From NCBI RefSeq assembly GCF_027925525.1, contig NZ_BSDJ01000017.1, positions 1 to 64,000 of the forward strand: a stretch of 64,000 bases of DNA, read 5' to 3'. How positions within the stretch are numbered: the stretch's first letter is position 1; the number at the start of each line of letters is the position of its first letter. The stretch is from Paenibacillus tyrphae. Its GTDB lineage: Bacteria; Bacillota; Bacilli; Paenibacillales; NBRC-103111. Shown here in pieces: positions 29,815 through 38,843 of this stretch. The notes beneath the pieces are model-generated. The model had not been told where the DNA came from. It did not search any database and worked only from the letters and a program-made list of their open reading frames with translations. The position numbers were made by a program, and so were the translations under genes.

Positions 29815-30846
29815 TTATCGTACAGCCTCGGACTGCTCTAATTGCCTGATGCAGCGTTCCATATCCGCCGGAAGCGGCGCGTGAAATTCCATCCGCTGGC
29901 GCGTGACGGGATGCGTCAGCCCGAGCGTGCAGGCGTGCAGCGCTTGACGCTCCATCCCATAGTCCGCAGCAGGCGAAGACGCTTGGCAGACGCTTGGCGC
30001 CGCCTGCTGCTGCGTTGCGCTGCGGTCGGCGACGGGGATGCCCTCGGCGGCCGCCTTATCTACCTCGTCCGCCGTTCCACCCGGACCGTACATCTTATCG
30101 CCGAGTAGCGGATGGCCGAGATACCGCATATGCACTCGGATCTGGTGTGTCCGCCCCGTCTCCAGCCACAAGCGCACAAGCGTCGCTTCGTGAAACCTCC
30201 GCTCCACACGGTAATGCGTGACCGCCGGATAGCCGGTTGGCGTGACGATGCGGACATGCGGCGCAAGCGGATTGCGGTCGATCGGCGCATCAACCGTGCC
30301 TTCATCGCTGCCGATTACACCGTGCACGAGCGCAACGTATTCCTTCTTTAGCCCGTGCGCCTGCATTTCCTCCGAAATTTGCTGATGCACGTAAGGATTT
30401 TTGGCGACGGCCAGCACCCCGGACGTCTCCTGATCGAGCCGGTGCACGGGGCGGAAGCGGAAGCTGACGCCCTTTTCCCGCCAATAATGAACAACGCCGT
30501 TGGCCAGCGTATCCGTGTAATGTCCGTGCGTCGGATGCACGATCATCCCGGCCTCTTTGTTCAGCACCAACAGCTCATCATCCTCATACAAAATGTCGAT
30601 CGGAAGCGGCTGCGGCAAAATATCGTCGGACGCTTCCATCTCCATCCGCGCGGCGACCCGGTCTCCGGCGCGTACCTTCACATCGATATATTTGCGTTCC
30701 CCGTTGACCGTTATGCCCTGTTCCGTCAGCTTCAGCCGCGAAAGCAGCTTGCGGGATACGCCCATTCGTTTTTGCAAAATCGTCCTCAGCACCATGCCGT
30801 CGTCTTCTGTCGGGACGATATATTCCAGCGGTTTATAATAGCTCAT
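29815..30846 (-). CDS. RluA-family pseudouridine synthase
   Basis: 343 residues from the ATG at 30846 (MSYYKPLEYIVPTEDDG). It has an N-terminal S4-like RNA-binding region (SRKLLSRLKLTEQGITVNGE) and the RluA catalytic motif RPVHRLDQETSGVLAVAK with the nucleophilic Asp, then VRLWLETGRTHQIRVHMRYL and HPLLGDKMYG. A longer frame upstream to 31029 is unlikely because it lies inside the adenosyltransferase gene. The chosen start overlaps that gene's stop by 4 bp (ATGA). Modifies rRNA or tRNA uridines; the target site is unknown. A C-terminal insertion rich in Ala and Gln lies near residue 275. Confidence 0.93.
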   Translation of the reverse strand: MSYYKPLEYIVPTEDDGMVLRTILQKRMGVSRKLLSRLKLTEQGITVNGERKYIDVKVRAGDRVAARMEMEASDDILPQPLPIDILYEDDELLVLNKEAGMIVHPTHGHYTDTLANGVVHYWREKGVSFRFRPVHRLDQETSGVLAVAKNPYVHQQISEEMQAHGLKKEYVALVHGVIGSDEGTVDAPIDRNPLAPHVRIVTPTGYPAVTHYRVERRFHEATLVRLWLETGRTHQIRVHMRYLGHPLLGDKMYGPGGTADEVDKAAAEGIPVADRSATQQQAAPSVCQASSPAADYGMERQALHACTLGLTHPVTRQRMEFHAPLPADMERCIRQLEQSEAVR

Positions 30847-31412
30847 GACTTGCGTCTGAACACCTCGGCGCTCCGAATATATTCCACGTCGCCGTTGCCG
30901 GCCCGATGATTGGCCACCCGGGCGACCGTAAAGAACAAGTCCGACAGCCGGTTCAAATAACGGCGCACCTCTTCGTTGATCGGCTGCGTGCGAGCGAGCG
31001 TGACGACCCGGCGCTCGGCGCGGCGGCATACCGTCCTACATACGTGCAGCGCCGACGACGCCTGGCTCCCGCCCGGAAGGATAAAGCGCTGGATGTCCGG
31101 CGTTTCCGCATCGTATTTGTCGATCCATGCTTCCAGCCGGTCCACCATCTCGGCCGTCACCTTATACGGCCGCAGCTCCTGCTTCAACAGCGCCAGATCG
31201 GAGCCGCAGTCGAACGTCTCGTGCTGGATTTGCAGCAGATCGGCGAGCAGATCCGCATCGCGTTCCGCATCCAGAAATCCCATCGCCTGGCCGATAAAGC
31301 AATTCAGCTCGTCGACCGTGCCATACGCCTCGACCCGGACATCGTCCTTATCTACGCGGCCTCCGATCACACCGGTTTTCCCGGCATCGCCCGTTCTCGT
31401 ATAAATTTTCAC
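30843..31412 (-). CDS. pduO: ATP:cob(I)alamin adenosyltransferase, PduO type
   Basis: 189 residues, beginning with GTG at 31412 (VKIYTRTGDAGKTGVIGG). A GGAGGG site sits just upstream and the start overlaps the preceding stop by 4 bp (GTGA), which decides against the GTG at 31439. Motifs are TRTGDAGKT for ATP, RVEAYGTVDELNCFIG, and FILPGGSQASSALHVCRTVCRRAERR near residue 120. It transfers the adenosyl group from ATP to reduced cobalamin to give coenzyme B12. It is embedded in the cobalamin operon and coupled to its neighbours on both sides. Confidence 0.95.
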   Translation of the reverse strand: MKIYTRTGDAGKTGVIGGRVDKDDVRVEAYGTVDELNCFIGQAMGFLDAERDADLLADLLQIQHETFDCGSDLALLKQELRPYKVTAEMVDRLEAWIDKYDAETPDIQRFILPGGSQASSALHVCRTVCRRAERRVVTLARTQPINEEVRRYLNRLSDLFFTVARVANHRAGNGDVEYIRSAEVFRRKS

Positions 31413-34162
31413 TGGAATCCCTCCCGGCCTTTTTTCCACCCTATCATCTCATACAATCGCTCCATATCCAAGTGCTCCCGCACATGGGCCGCGAGCCGGT
31501 CGAAGGCCGCCTCCCGGCGTTCCTGAAAGCGCAGCTCCGCCGGCAGCGGCTCCAGTCCTTTCGCAGCGCGAATCCCGTTCAGCCACGCACGGCGGAAATC
31601 GTCGTTATGCAAAATGCCATGCACATACGTGCCCCACAGCCGTCCGTCCGCGCAAACCGCGCCGTCCGGCGACGAACCGGATTCGGCCAGTCCGGTATCG
31701 GGATGCGATAACTCGAACGGGTGGTCGACAGGCCGCAAAAACGAAGTCACGCCCATGTGAATCTCATAACCCTGGATTTCAAACGCCTGCCCGGGACCGG
31801 CATACAGCCGTGTCGTACCTGCGGCTCTTACGGTCCGTTTCTCCGTGGCAAATACGGTTTGCGTCGGGAATAAGCCGAGTCCGTCGAGCACCGGTTGGTT
31901 GGATTCGACCGCATTCGGATCGAGCAGCTTCTCCCCCAGCATCTGATACCCCGCGCAGATGCCCGTCACCCATCCGCCGCTTTTGGCGAAATCAAGCAGC
32001 TTCCGGTCAAGACCGCAGTCGCGAAGATATAAAAGATCGTCGACGGTATTTTTGCTTCCCGGCACAATGACCGCATCCGGAAATCCAAACGTCTCCGCCG
32101 AATCCACAAAACGAAGCCGGACATCGCGCTCGTATTCCAACGGATCGATATCCGTAAAGTTGGACAGGCGCGGCAGCCGGATGACAGCGATATCGAGCAT
32201 GTCTTCGGACAGTGCCGTATCCGTGCGGCCTAGTTCGCCCTCCGCCAGCTTGCGATCGAGCGAAGCCGAATCCTCGTCCTCCAGCCCAAGCTGCGGCAAA
32301 TAAGGAATAACGCCCAGCACCGGCTTGCCCGTCCGCTTCTCCAGCCATTCGATCCCCGGCGTAAGCAGCGTCACGTCGCCTCGGAACTTGTTGATGATAA
32401 AGCCCTTCACCCGGCCGCGCTCCTCCGGCGACAAAATGTCCAGCGTCCCGACAAGGGAAGCGAACACGCCTCCACGGTCGATATCCGCCACGAGCAGCAC
32501 CGGGGCGTCCGCCCATCCGGCCAGCCGCATGTTGACGATATCCCGGTCTTTCAGATTCACCTCGGCCGGGCTGCCCGCCCCTTCGATCACGACCGCGTCA
32601 TAGGCTTGCCGCAAGCGGGCGAGCGCTTCCTTCACGACGGCCTCGGCTTCCGGCAAATATTTTTCCCGGTAAGTCCGCGCATCCAGATCACGGTAAGGCT
32701 TGCCGTGGACGACCACTTGCGAGACCATGTCTTTTTTGGGCTTGAGCAGAATCGGGTTCATGTCCGTCGTGGCCGGAATCCGACAGGCGTCCGCCTGCAT
32801 TCCCTGCGCCCGGCCGATTTCTTTACCGTCCGGCGTCACGTAGGAGTTGAGCGACATGTTCTGCGATTTGAACGGCGCCACGCGCAAGCCGTCCTGCAGC
32901 AGGATGCGGCACAAAGCCGCCGTCAGCAAGCTTTTGCCGACATCGGAGGCGGTTCCCTGCAGCATGAACGTCGGGGCGAGCTTCAGCGATGCGGAATCGG
33001 GTATGGCCCCACCGCTGCTCTGTGAACCTTCCGCCCTCCGGGCTGCCGCGGCTTCTTCGCCCGCCGTCACGCACTCCCGCGCTTCGAGCAGTTCGGCAAT
33101 CGACTGCCTAAGGCCGTCCAGCAGCGCTTCGTTCTGCTCCCTCAGCTTGACCGCCACCCGGCAGTACGTTTCGTCCAGCCCGGGAAACAGCGAAGCGTCC
33201 CGGATCAAAATGCCCCGCCGTCCCATCGCCGCTTGTAGCGCCCGCACGTCAAGTCCCAGCGGCCGCAATGAAAACAGCACAAAGTTCACATCGCTCTCGT
33301 ACACGCTCAGGCCGAGCAATTGCAGCCCGGCGCGCAAACGTTCCTTCTCTTCCTTTACCCATTCCAGCGTCCGGCGCGCAAACTCCCGCTCCTCCAGAAC
33401 GGCCGAGCCGATCCACTGGGATAAAGCGTTTACGCTCCACGGCACCTGCAGCCGTTTCATTTCGCGGATTAGCTCCGGATGCGCCACTACGTACCCGAGA
33501 CGAAGTCCGGGAATCGAATAAAACTTCGTCATCGAGCGAATGACGGTCAAATGAGGATTTTGTGCTGCAGCGCGGACCAGCGTCAACTCCTCCTCCCGCG
33601 GGCAAAAATCCAAAAACGCCTCATCGACGATAGCCGGAATCTGTCCGCCAGCCAGCGCCTGCACCACCTCATCCGGCAGTAGACGCCCTGTCGGATTGTT
33701 CGGATGACCGAGAAACAGCAGATCGCACCGGTCTGCTGCCGCCTGCACGTCGGCCAGACGAAGCGCAAAACCGTTCGCTTCATCGAGCGGGATATCGACG
33801 ATACGCCCCCCGATTTTTTCCACAGCTTCTTCGTATTCGGCAAAAGACGGACGAACCAGTCCCGTCACCCGGGGACGTCGCACCCGGACGGCCAAATCGA
33901 TCAGTTCCGCTGCCCCGTTGCCGACGAGCACGCATTCGACCGGAACGCCGTGCTTGGCCGCCAGCTTGCCGGTCAGCTCCCGCACCGCCGGGTCCGGATA
34001 ATGGACGACCTCCTGCCATTGCTCGGCCAAAATGCGTCCTACCGCCTCAGGCGGTCCGAGCGGGTTCATGTTCGAGCTAAAATCGACAAATCGCTCCCGC
34101 GGCTTGCCGAATGCTTCCGCGGCCGTCCACAAATCGCCACCGTGTCCGTATCGTTCCAGCAT
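31409..34162 (-). CDS. Fused threonine-phosphate decarboxylase and cobyric acid synthase (CobD-CobQ/CbiP)
   Basis: 917 residues in one frame. Residues 1-360 are a PLP enzyme of the CobD type: VDFSSNMNPLGPP, VGNGAAELIDL, FLGHPNNPTGRLLP, IVDEAFLDFCP and the lysine motif SMTKFYSIPGLRLGY. It would make aminopropanol phosphate. A 40-residue Ala/Glu-rich linker (about 361-400) follows. Residues 400-917 are a glutamine-dependent cobyric acid synthase: FMLQGTASDVGKSLLTAALC (ATP site), FKSQNMSLNSYV, VIEGAGSPAEVNLKDRDIVNM and the amidotransferase triad region VTGICAGYQMLG with its Cys, then GTYVHGI with the His. Both enzymes look complete. They are usually separate proteins. The gene lies 11 bp after cobS and overlaps pduO. 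Confidence 0.94.
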   Translation of the reverse strand: MLERYGHGGDLWTAAEAFGKPRERFVDFSSNMNPLGPPEAVGRILAEQWQEVVHYPDPAVRELTGKLAAKHGVPVECVLVGNGAAELIDLAVRVRRPRVTGLVRPSFAEYEEAVEKIGGRIVDIPLDEANGFALRLADVQAAADRCDLLFLGHPNNPTGRLLPDEVVQALAGGQIPAIVDEAFLDFCPREEELTLVRAAAQNPHLTVIRSMTKFYSIPGLRLGYVVAHPELIREMKRLQVPWSVNALSQWIGSAVLEEREFARRTLEWVKEEKERLRAGLQLLGLSVYESDVNFVLFSLRPLGLDVRALQAAMGRRGILIRDASLFPGLDETYCRVAVKLREQNEALLDGLRQSIAELLEARECVTAGEEAAAARRAEGSQSSGGAIPDSASLKLAPTFMLQGTASDVGKSLLTAALCRILLQDGLRVAPFKSQNMSLNSYVTPDGKEIGRAQGMQADACRIPATTDMNPILLKPKKDMVSQVVVHGKPYRDLDARTYREKYLPEAEAVVKEALARLRQAYDAVVIEGAGSPAEVNLKDRDIVNMRLAGWADAPVLLVADIDRGGVFASLVGTLDILSPEERGRVKGFIINKFRGDVTLLTPGIEWLEKRTGKPVLGVIPYLPQLGLEDEDSASLDRKLAEGELGRTDTALSEDMLDIAVIRLPRLSNFTDIDPLEYERDVRLRFVDSAETFGFPDAVIVPGSKNTVDDLLYLRDCGLDRKLLDFAKSGGWVTGICAGYQMLGEKLLDPNAVESNQPVLDGLGLFPTQTVFATEKRTVRAAGTTRLYAGPGQAFEIQGYEIHMGVTSFLRPVDHPFELSHPDTGLAESGSSPDGAVCADGRLWGTYVHGILHNDDFRRAWLNGIRAAKGLEPLPAELRFQERREAAFDRLAAHVREHLDMERLYEMIGWKKGREGFQ

Positions 34163-34173
34163 CGCAACCTCTC

Positions 34174-35016
34174 CTATCCCTTAATCAACACAAGCACGAG
34201 CAGCAGAGCCGCTTCCAGCAATTCGTTCATCGCGCCGTACGTATCGCCCGTCAGCCCGCCCAATTTCCGGTGAATCGAAACGCTCATCAGAGCACCTGCC
34301 CCCATCGTCACGGCGAGCAGAATACCTACTATACCTACCATATGCCAAAACGGAAGCGTAAGCCCTCCGAATGCTTCTCCCGCTGCAACAACGACTAATG
34401 ACAGCAACAGCGCCACCAGCCCCGAGCCTGCGGCATGCCTGGCTCCGACACCGCGAAAAAAGCCGCCCATTCCGCTCCCCGCCTGCCGCGCATACGGCCA
34501 GCAGGCTATCGCTACGACCATGTACCAGCGGCTCCAGAGCGGAACCAGCGCCAATAGGAGCCACAGATTCACCTGGCCACCGGTTGCCGCAGAAGGCAGC
34601 AGCTCCGTCAGCAGCGACCATTTCAGCAGCAGCACCAGCACGGCGGCGATAACGCCCATGGCGCCAACCCGGCTGTCCTTCATGATTTCCAGCATTCTCT
34701 CCCGCGAACGGTGGCTCAAGATGCCATCAGCGGTATCCATCAGCCCGTCGAGATGCAGCGCTCCGGTGATCATCACCCAGAGCCCGAGCAGCAGAGCGGC
34801 TGCCGGAAGCGGGGACAGCACGCTGGTTAACAGCAGACCGGCAGTGGCTGTGATCAGTCCCAACACCAAGCCGACGAATGGATAAAAAACGACGCTCCGC
34901 CGAAACAAAGCGTCGTTATAATCCAGCTTCACCGGTACGGGCAATCGGGTTAAAAATTGAAACGCAGCCGCGCAGGCTTCGCCCCAAAGCCGCATCAAAC
35001 GAATAAAAGCGCGCAC
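34174..35016 (-). CDS. cobS: Adenosylcobinamide-GDP ribazoletransferase CobS
   Basis: 280 residues with several membrane helices. The family signature is seen as LTRLPVPVKLDYNDALFRRSVVFYPFVGLVLG at the N-terminus and the Asp-rich motif LDGLMDTADGILSHRSRERMLEIMKDSRVGAMG near residue 90, which binds metal. It joins adenosylcobinamide-GDP and alpha-ribazole (phosphate) at the membrane. Its start overlaps the end of cbiB by 22 bp. Confidence 0.95.
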   Translation of the reverse strand: MRAFIRLMRLWGEACAAAFQFLTRLPVPVKLDYNDALFRRSVVFYPFVGLVLGLITATAGLLLTSVLSPLPAAALLLGLWVMITGALHLDGLMDTADGILSHRSRERMLEIMKDSRVGAMGVIAAVLVLLLKWSLLTELLPSAATGGQVNLWLLLALVPLWSRWYMVVAIACWPYARQAGSGMGGFFRGVGARHAAGSGLVALLLSLVVVAAGEAFGGLTLPFWHMVGIVGILLAVTMGAGALMSVSIHRKLGGLTGDTYGAMNELLEAALLLVLVLIKG

Positions 35017-35975
35017 AGCAATCCCCCCGCAATGATGTAACTGACGCCGTACAGCATGCGCACGGTCCGCTTAATATCTTCCCGGGTGCGCTCCCGCAGC
35101 GGCCAGCCCATCCGGGCCCGTTCGCTTGTCCGGCCGTGGTACACGTTCACGCCCCCAAGCTCGATGCCGAGCGCACCGGCCACCGCCGACTCCGGAATGC
35201 CGCTGTTCGGACTCGGATGAAGCCGGGCAAACTTCAGGACAGCTTTTGCCGCACGAACGGCATACAGTCCTGGACTTGCAAGCGCAACCAAGACGAGCAG
35301 CCCTCCGGTCAGCCGCGCCGGAATCCAGTTGAGCACATCGTCGAACCGGGCCGAGGCCCAGCCGAAGTGCAGGTACTTGTCATTTTTGTAGCCGACCATC
35401 GAATCCAGCGTATTCGCCGCACGGTACAGCATCGCCAGCGGAGCTCCACCGAGCAGTGCAAAGAAGATCGGCGACATGACACCGTCTACGATATTCTCGG
35501 CCACCGTCTCTACGGTCGCCCGCGTAATCTCCGGCTCATCCAGCCGCGTCGTATCCCGTCCGACGATATAGCCGACATATTTTCGCGCTTCGTCCAGACG
35601 CCCTTCGGCCAGTGGGCGGTAGACCGCCATAGCCGCATCCTTCAGTCCTTTGATGGCGATCGTGGTCGAAATGAACCAGGTGTTCACCGCATAGCCGAGC
35701 CACGGATGCACCTGTGACGCAGCCCAGACGATGAGGTACATCGCGCCGAACGCCAGGCCTACCGTCGATGCGGTAAGCGCAATGCCGCGCCAGCGCACAG
35801 CCCACTTGCCGTGAACGCCGGCCGCCTGCGCCCCGTCCGGCCACAGGCGCCTTTCCACGGCGGAAATCCACCGCCCGATCCAGATGACGGGATGCGTCAG
35901 CCAGCGCCATGACGGGTCGCCAAGCACCCAATCGATGACGATGGCGGCCAGCACCATCATTAGCGTTTCACTCAT
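34995..35975 (-). CDS. cbiB: Adenosylcobinamide-phosphate synthase CbiB
   Basis: 326 residues from the ATG at 35975 (MSETLMMVLAAIVIDWVLGDPSWRWLTHPV). An upstream in-frame ATG at 36023 would add 16 residues encoded by a repeat element, so I prefer the internal one. DWVLGDP and HPVIWIGR at the N-terminus, RDTTRLDEPEITRATVETVAEN near residue 145, and the C-terminal HPSPNSGIPESAVAGALG are family hallmarks. Membrane protein that attaches aminopropanol phosphate to cobyric acid. The ribosome site is weak. Confidence 0.93.
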   Translation of the reverse strand: MSETLMMVLAAIVIDWVLGDPSWRWLTHPVIWIGRWISAVERRLWPDGAQAAGVHGKWAVRWRGIALTASTVGLAFGAMYLIVWAASQVHPWLGYAVNTWFISTTIAIKGLKDAAMAVYRPLAEGRLDEARKYVGYIVGRDTTRLDEPEITRATVETVAENIVDGVMSPIFFALLGGAPLAMLYRAANTLDSMVGYKNDKYLHFGWASARFDDVLNWIPARLTGGLLVLVALASPGLYAVRAAKAVLKFARLHPSPNSGIPESAVAGALGIELGGVNVYHGRTSERARMGWPLRERTREDIKRTVRMLYGVSYIIAGGLLCALLFV

Positions 35976-35987
35976 ACTTTTTGGTGG

Positions 35988-36046
35988 GTGTATCTCTTTG
36001 TTCGCTCCGCTTGACTTCGTCAAAAGTCGCTCTCAAAGAGATACAC
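35988..36046. repeat. Hairpin repeat, copy 1
   Basis: Thirteen-base arms at 35988-36000 and 36034-36046 (GTGTATCTCTTTG and its complement) enclose a core TTCGCTCCGCTTGACTTCGT plus CAAAAGTCGCTCT. The core can itself fold (GACTT/AAGTC). It lies in the leader of cbiB. Confidence 0.85.
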
Positions 36047-36141
36047 CTCCTCCCTATAAAAGACTAAAAAGCTTGACGCGCCGCCTTACAGGGCGCTTAT
36101 TTTTCATGCGCTGCCGGCGGCGGGCATGAAGCCGGGCTTGA

Positions 36142-36186
36142 TTCTTGGTTCGCTCCGTTGACTTCGTCAAAAGTCGCTCCCAAGAA
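36142..36186. repeat. Hairpin repeat, copy 2
   Basis: The same core as copy 1 (TTCGCTCCGTTGACTTCGTC and AAAAGTCGCTC) but with different outer arms, TTCTTGG at 36142-36148 and CCAAGAA at 36180-36186. Both copies are in the 210-257-bp gap between cobU and cbiB, which otherwise holds no gene. Confidence 0.85.
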
Positions 36187-36232
36187 AACGCACCCACCCG
36201 CCCTACCCCAAAACCAAAAAACGTACTGCAAA

Positions 36233-36811
36233 CTACAGTTTAAAAGCCATGCTCTTGAGTTCAAGAGGAATGCCGGAGGCGACAAGGAATACCTGATCGG
36301 CTTCGCGGGCAAGCCGTTGATTCATCCGGCCGGACAAATCGCGGAAAATACGGCCGAGCTTGTATTCCGGTACAAGCCCGGCTCCGACTTCGTTCGTCAC
36401 GAGAACGGTCGGCTGCTTCACCGCCGCGAAGACGGCAGCCAGGCTGTCGATCTTCGCTTCGAGCTGCGCCTCCGCATCCGGCTCCTGTTCCAGCCGCAGC
36501 AGCCAGTTCGACAGCCAGAGCGTCAGGCAGTCGACGAGCACGACCGGTGCCGACGATCGTTCGAGCAGCTCCGCCAAGGCGAAGGGCTCCTCGGCCGTCG
36601 TCCAGCGGAAGCCGCGCTCGCTGCGCGATTGGCGGTGCAGGTCGATGCGACGCCGCATTTCGTCGTCATACGCTTGCGCGGTCGCGACATATAGGCCCTC
36701 GTGGCCCAGCACCGCCGCGTACTTCTCGGCGAACCCGCTTTTGCCGCTGCGCGCCCCTCCGGTGACAAGCACTCTCACCGGCATGTTTCCTTCCCGTTGA
36801 CCGGCTTTCAT
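36233..36811 (-). CDS. cobU: Bifunctional adenosylcobinamide kinase / adenosylcobinamide-phosphate guanylyltransferase CobU
   Basis: 192 residues from the ATG at 36811, which overlaps the cobT stop (ATGA). The internal ATG at 36784 (MPVRVLVTGGARSGKS), with GGAAGG 4 bases before it, is nearly as good and matches family length better. P-loop GGARSGKS; guanylylation His region DLHRQSRSERGFRWTTAEEP; VLVTNEVGAGLVPE; GRIFRDLSGRMNQRLA. It phosphorylates adenosylcobinamide and transfers GMP to it. Confidence 0.94.
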   Translation of the reverse strand: MKAGQREGNMPVRVLVTGGARSGKSGFAEKYAAVLGHEGLYVATAQAYDDEMRRRIDLHRQSRSERGFRWTTAEEPFALAELLERSSAPVVLVDCLTLWLSNWLLRLEQEPDAEAQLEAKIDSLAAVFAAVKQPTVLVTNEVGAGLVPEYKLGRIFRDLSGRMNQRLAREADQVFLVASGIPLELKSMAFKL

Positions 36812-37890
36812 ACGCTTTCCCGTTCCGATGCGCCCGAAATTCCGGCATCCGCGAAGGTCGCCATCTCCTTCATAATGCGGACCGCCGCTTCGATCATCGG
36901 GAATGCCAGCACCGCGCCGGTGCCTTCGCCCAGCCGCATGTCCATGCGAAGCATCGGCGTCAGGCCGATCTCCGTAAGCAGGCGCTCATGGCCCTGCTCT
37001 TGCGAGAGATGCGACGCGATCATATACGACACGCTGAGCGGCGCCAGCCTCGCCGCGACCAAGGCCGCGGCCGACGAAATGAATCCGTCGATGACGACGG
37101 GGATGCGGCTCTGCGCCGCACCGAGAATAAGACCGACCAGTCCGGCGATCTCAAGGCCACCTACCTTGGCGAGCGCATCGAGCGGATCGGAAGCTTCCGG
37201 CCGGTTCGTTTCAATCGCCCGGCGAATGACCGCCTGCTTGTGCAGCAGCCGCTCGTCGTCGATTCCGGTTCCGCGTCCTGCCGCAGCGGCGGGGTCGGTC
37301 GCTCCGAGCACGGCCAGCAGCGCCGAGCTGGCTGTCGTGTTCCCGATGCCCATCTCGCCGGTAGCGAGCAGCCGGTAACCTTCGCCCGCCAACTCCTGGG
37401 CTATTTCCACGCCGATCATGACCGCGGCTTCCGCCTCCGCCCGCGTCATCGCCGGTCCTTTCGCCATGTTGGCGGTTCCCATGCGAATCTTGCGCGAACG
37501 CAGCAGCGGGTGCGACAGCTCGGCGTTGACGCCGATGTCCACGCAAACGACATCCGCCCCGGCCTGCCTTGAGAGCACATTGACGGCCGCCCCGCCGTTC
37601 AGGAAGTTGAGCACCATCTGCGGCGTCACCTCCGCCGGAAAGGCGCTAACCCCTTCCTCGCATACGCCATGATCTCCCGCCATTACGACGACGGCTTTTC
37701 GCGTCAGCTCCGGCATCACCTCGCCGCGAATGCCTGCGAGCTGCTTCGCGATTTCCTCCAGCCGGCCGAGGCTGCCCGGCGGCTTGGTCAATTGGTCCAG
37801 CCTGCGGGCAGCCTCCTCCATGATCTCCGCATCAAGCGGCCGAATGTCCGATAGCACTTGTTGTAACCGGCTTTGATCCGTCACGGTCAT
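36808..37890 (-). CDS. cobT: Nicotinate-nucleotide:dimethylbenzimidazole phosphoribosyltransferase CobT
   Basis: 360 residues, the usual length. Motifs are LDQLTKPPGSLGRLEEIA near residue 30, VMAGDHGVCEEGVSAFPAEV, NFLNGGAAVNVL and TGEMGIGNTTASSAL, with the conserved Glu in the C-terminal half. It makes alpha-ribazole phosphate, the lower-ligand precursor of cobalamin. Overlaps btuD and cobU by 4 bp at either end, so it is in a tightly coupled operon. Confidence 0.95.
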   Translation of the reverse strand: MTVTDQSRLQQVLSDIRPLDAEIMEEAARRLDQLTKPPGSLGRLEEIAKQLAGIRGEVMPELTRKAVVVMAGDHGVCEEGVSAFPAEVTPQMVLNFLNGGAAVNVLSRQAGADVVCVDIGVNAELSHPLLRSRKIRMGTANMAKGPAMTRAEAEAAVMIGVEIAQELAGEGYRLLATGEMGIGNTTASSALLAVLGATDPAAAAGRGTGIDDERLLHKQAVIRRAIETNRPEASDPLDALAKVGGLEIAGLVGLILGAAQSRIPVVIDGFISSAAALVAARLAPLSVSYMIASHLSQEQGHERLLTEIGLTPMLRMDMRLGEGTGAVLAFPMIEAAVRIMKEMATFADAGISGASERESV

Positions 37891-38669
37891 TCCCCTTTTC
37901 CGAGCAAAATTTGCGGCACGCCGCTGTCCGGGTGCCGAAGCACATACGGACGCGTGCCGTATACGTTCTCCAAAAGATCAGCGCGCAGCACGTCCTCCGG
38001 CGTACCGATTCCGGCTGCCTCGCCATTATAAAGCAGCATAAGCCGATCGCAATACTGCGCGGCCAAGTTCAAATCGTGCAGCACCGAAATGACGGTCATC
38101 CCGCATTCCCGCTGCCATTGACGGACCTTGTCCATTAGATCCACCTGATACCCGATATCCAGAAAGGTCGTCGGTTCGTCCAGCAGCAGCAGCTTCGGCT
38201 CCTGCGCCATCGCTTTGCCCAGCGCCACCCGCTGCCGCTCGCCACCGCTCAGCCCGTCGACCGTACGTTCCTCCAAGGGTCTGAGCTTCAGCCAATCAAG
38301 AATTCGCTCAATTAAAGCTGCGGAATCCCCAGGTTCGTCTCCCAACCAGTTTTGGTACGGGTAACGTCCCATCTCGACGATTTCGCGCACCGTGAACCCG
38401 AGCGGCGGCAGCGCATCTTGATGCAGCACGGCGAGCTGCCGGGCCAGCTCTTTGCGGGAGACGGCTTCCACCGGACGGCCGTCCAGCTTCACCGTTCCGG
38501 CGGCAGCACGCTCCGCGCCGGATATCATATGCAGCAGCGTCGACTTTCCGCTGCCATTCGGGCCGAGAATGCCAAACCATTCGCCCGGCTCTACCGAGAA
38601 GCCGATCTGTCGAAGCACCGGACGGCCGCCGAACGCTTTGGCCGCCTGCTCCACTTCCACCCGTATCAC
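37887..38669 (-). CDS. btuD: Corrinoid (or siderophore-type) ABC transporter ATP-binding protein
   Basis: 260 residues of the FecE/BtuD family. Walker A GPNGSGKST at residues 36-44, Q-loop VLHQDALPPL, signature LSGGERQRV, Walker B LLLLDEPTTFLD and the switch His in SVLHDLNLAA are present. In family terms the transporter could carry iron complexes or B12. Its place between btuC and cobT under a cobalamin riboswitch argues for corrinoids. A 174-bp gap separates it from btuC; it holds no gene. Confidence 0.9.
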   Translation of the reverse strand: MIRVEVEQAAKAFGGRPVLRQIGFSVEPGEWFGILGPNGSGKSTLLHMISGAERAAAGTVKLDGRPVEAVSRKELARQLAVLHQDALPPLGFTVREIVEMGRYPYQNWLGDEPGDSAALIERILDWLKLRPLEERTVDGLSGGERQRVALGKAMAQEPKLLLLDEPTTFLDIGYQVDLMDKVRQWQRECGMTVISVLHDLNLAAQYCDRLMLLYNGEAAGIGTPEDVLRADLLENVYGTRPYVLRHPDSGVPQILLGKGE

Positions 38670-38843
38670 CCGCTTCGCTCCCCCTTTTTCCTGAAGTCTT
38701 ATACATGAGGAGCGCCGCGTGAACGGATATTTTCCCAGTCGCTACGGTCCCCGGCTTTCTCGAACGACGCTCTGCTTCTCCAAAACCATTCCCCTCGTAC
38801 GCCCGTTTGATCGACCCGGACCTAAGTCGAAGCGGCTCCAGAT

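Noticed and set aside
30847-31029. Longer start of the RluA-type synthase
   Set aside because: The extra residues are antisense-like Arg-rich sequence within pduO; the ATGA overlap at 30846 is much better.
35976-36023. N-terminal extension of CbiB
   Set aside because: It is encoded by the hairpin repeat and is absent from the family.
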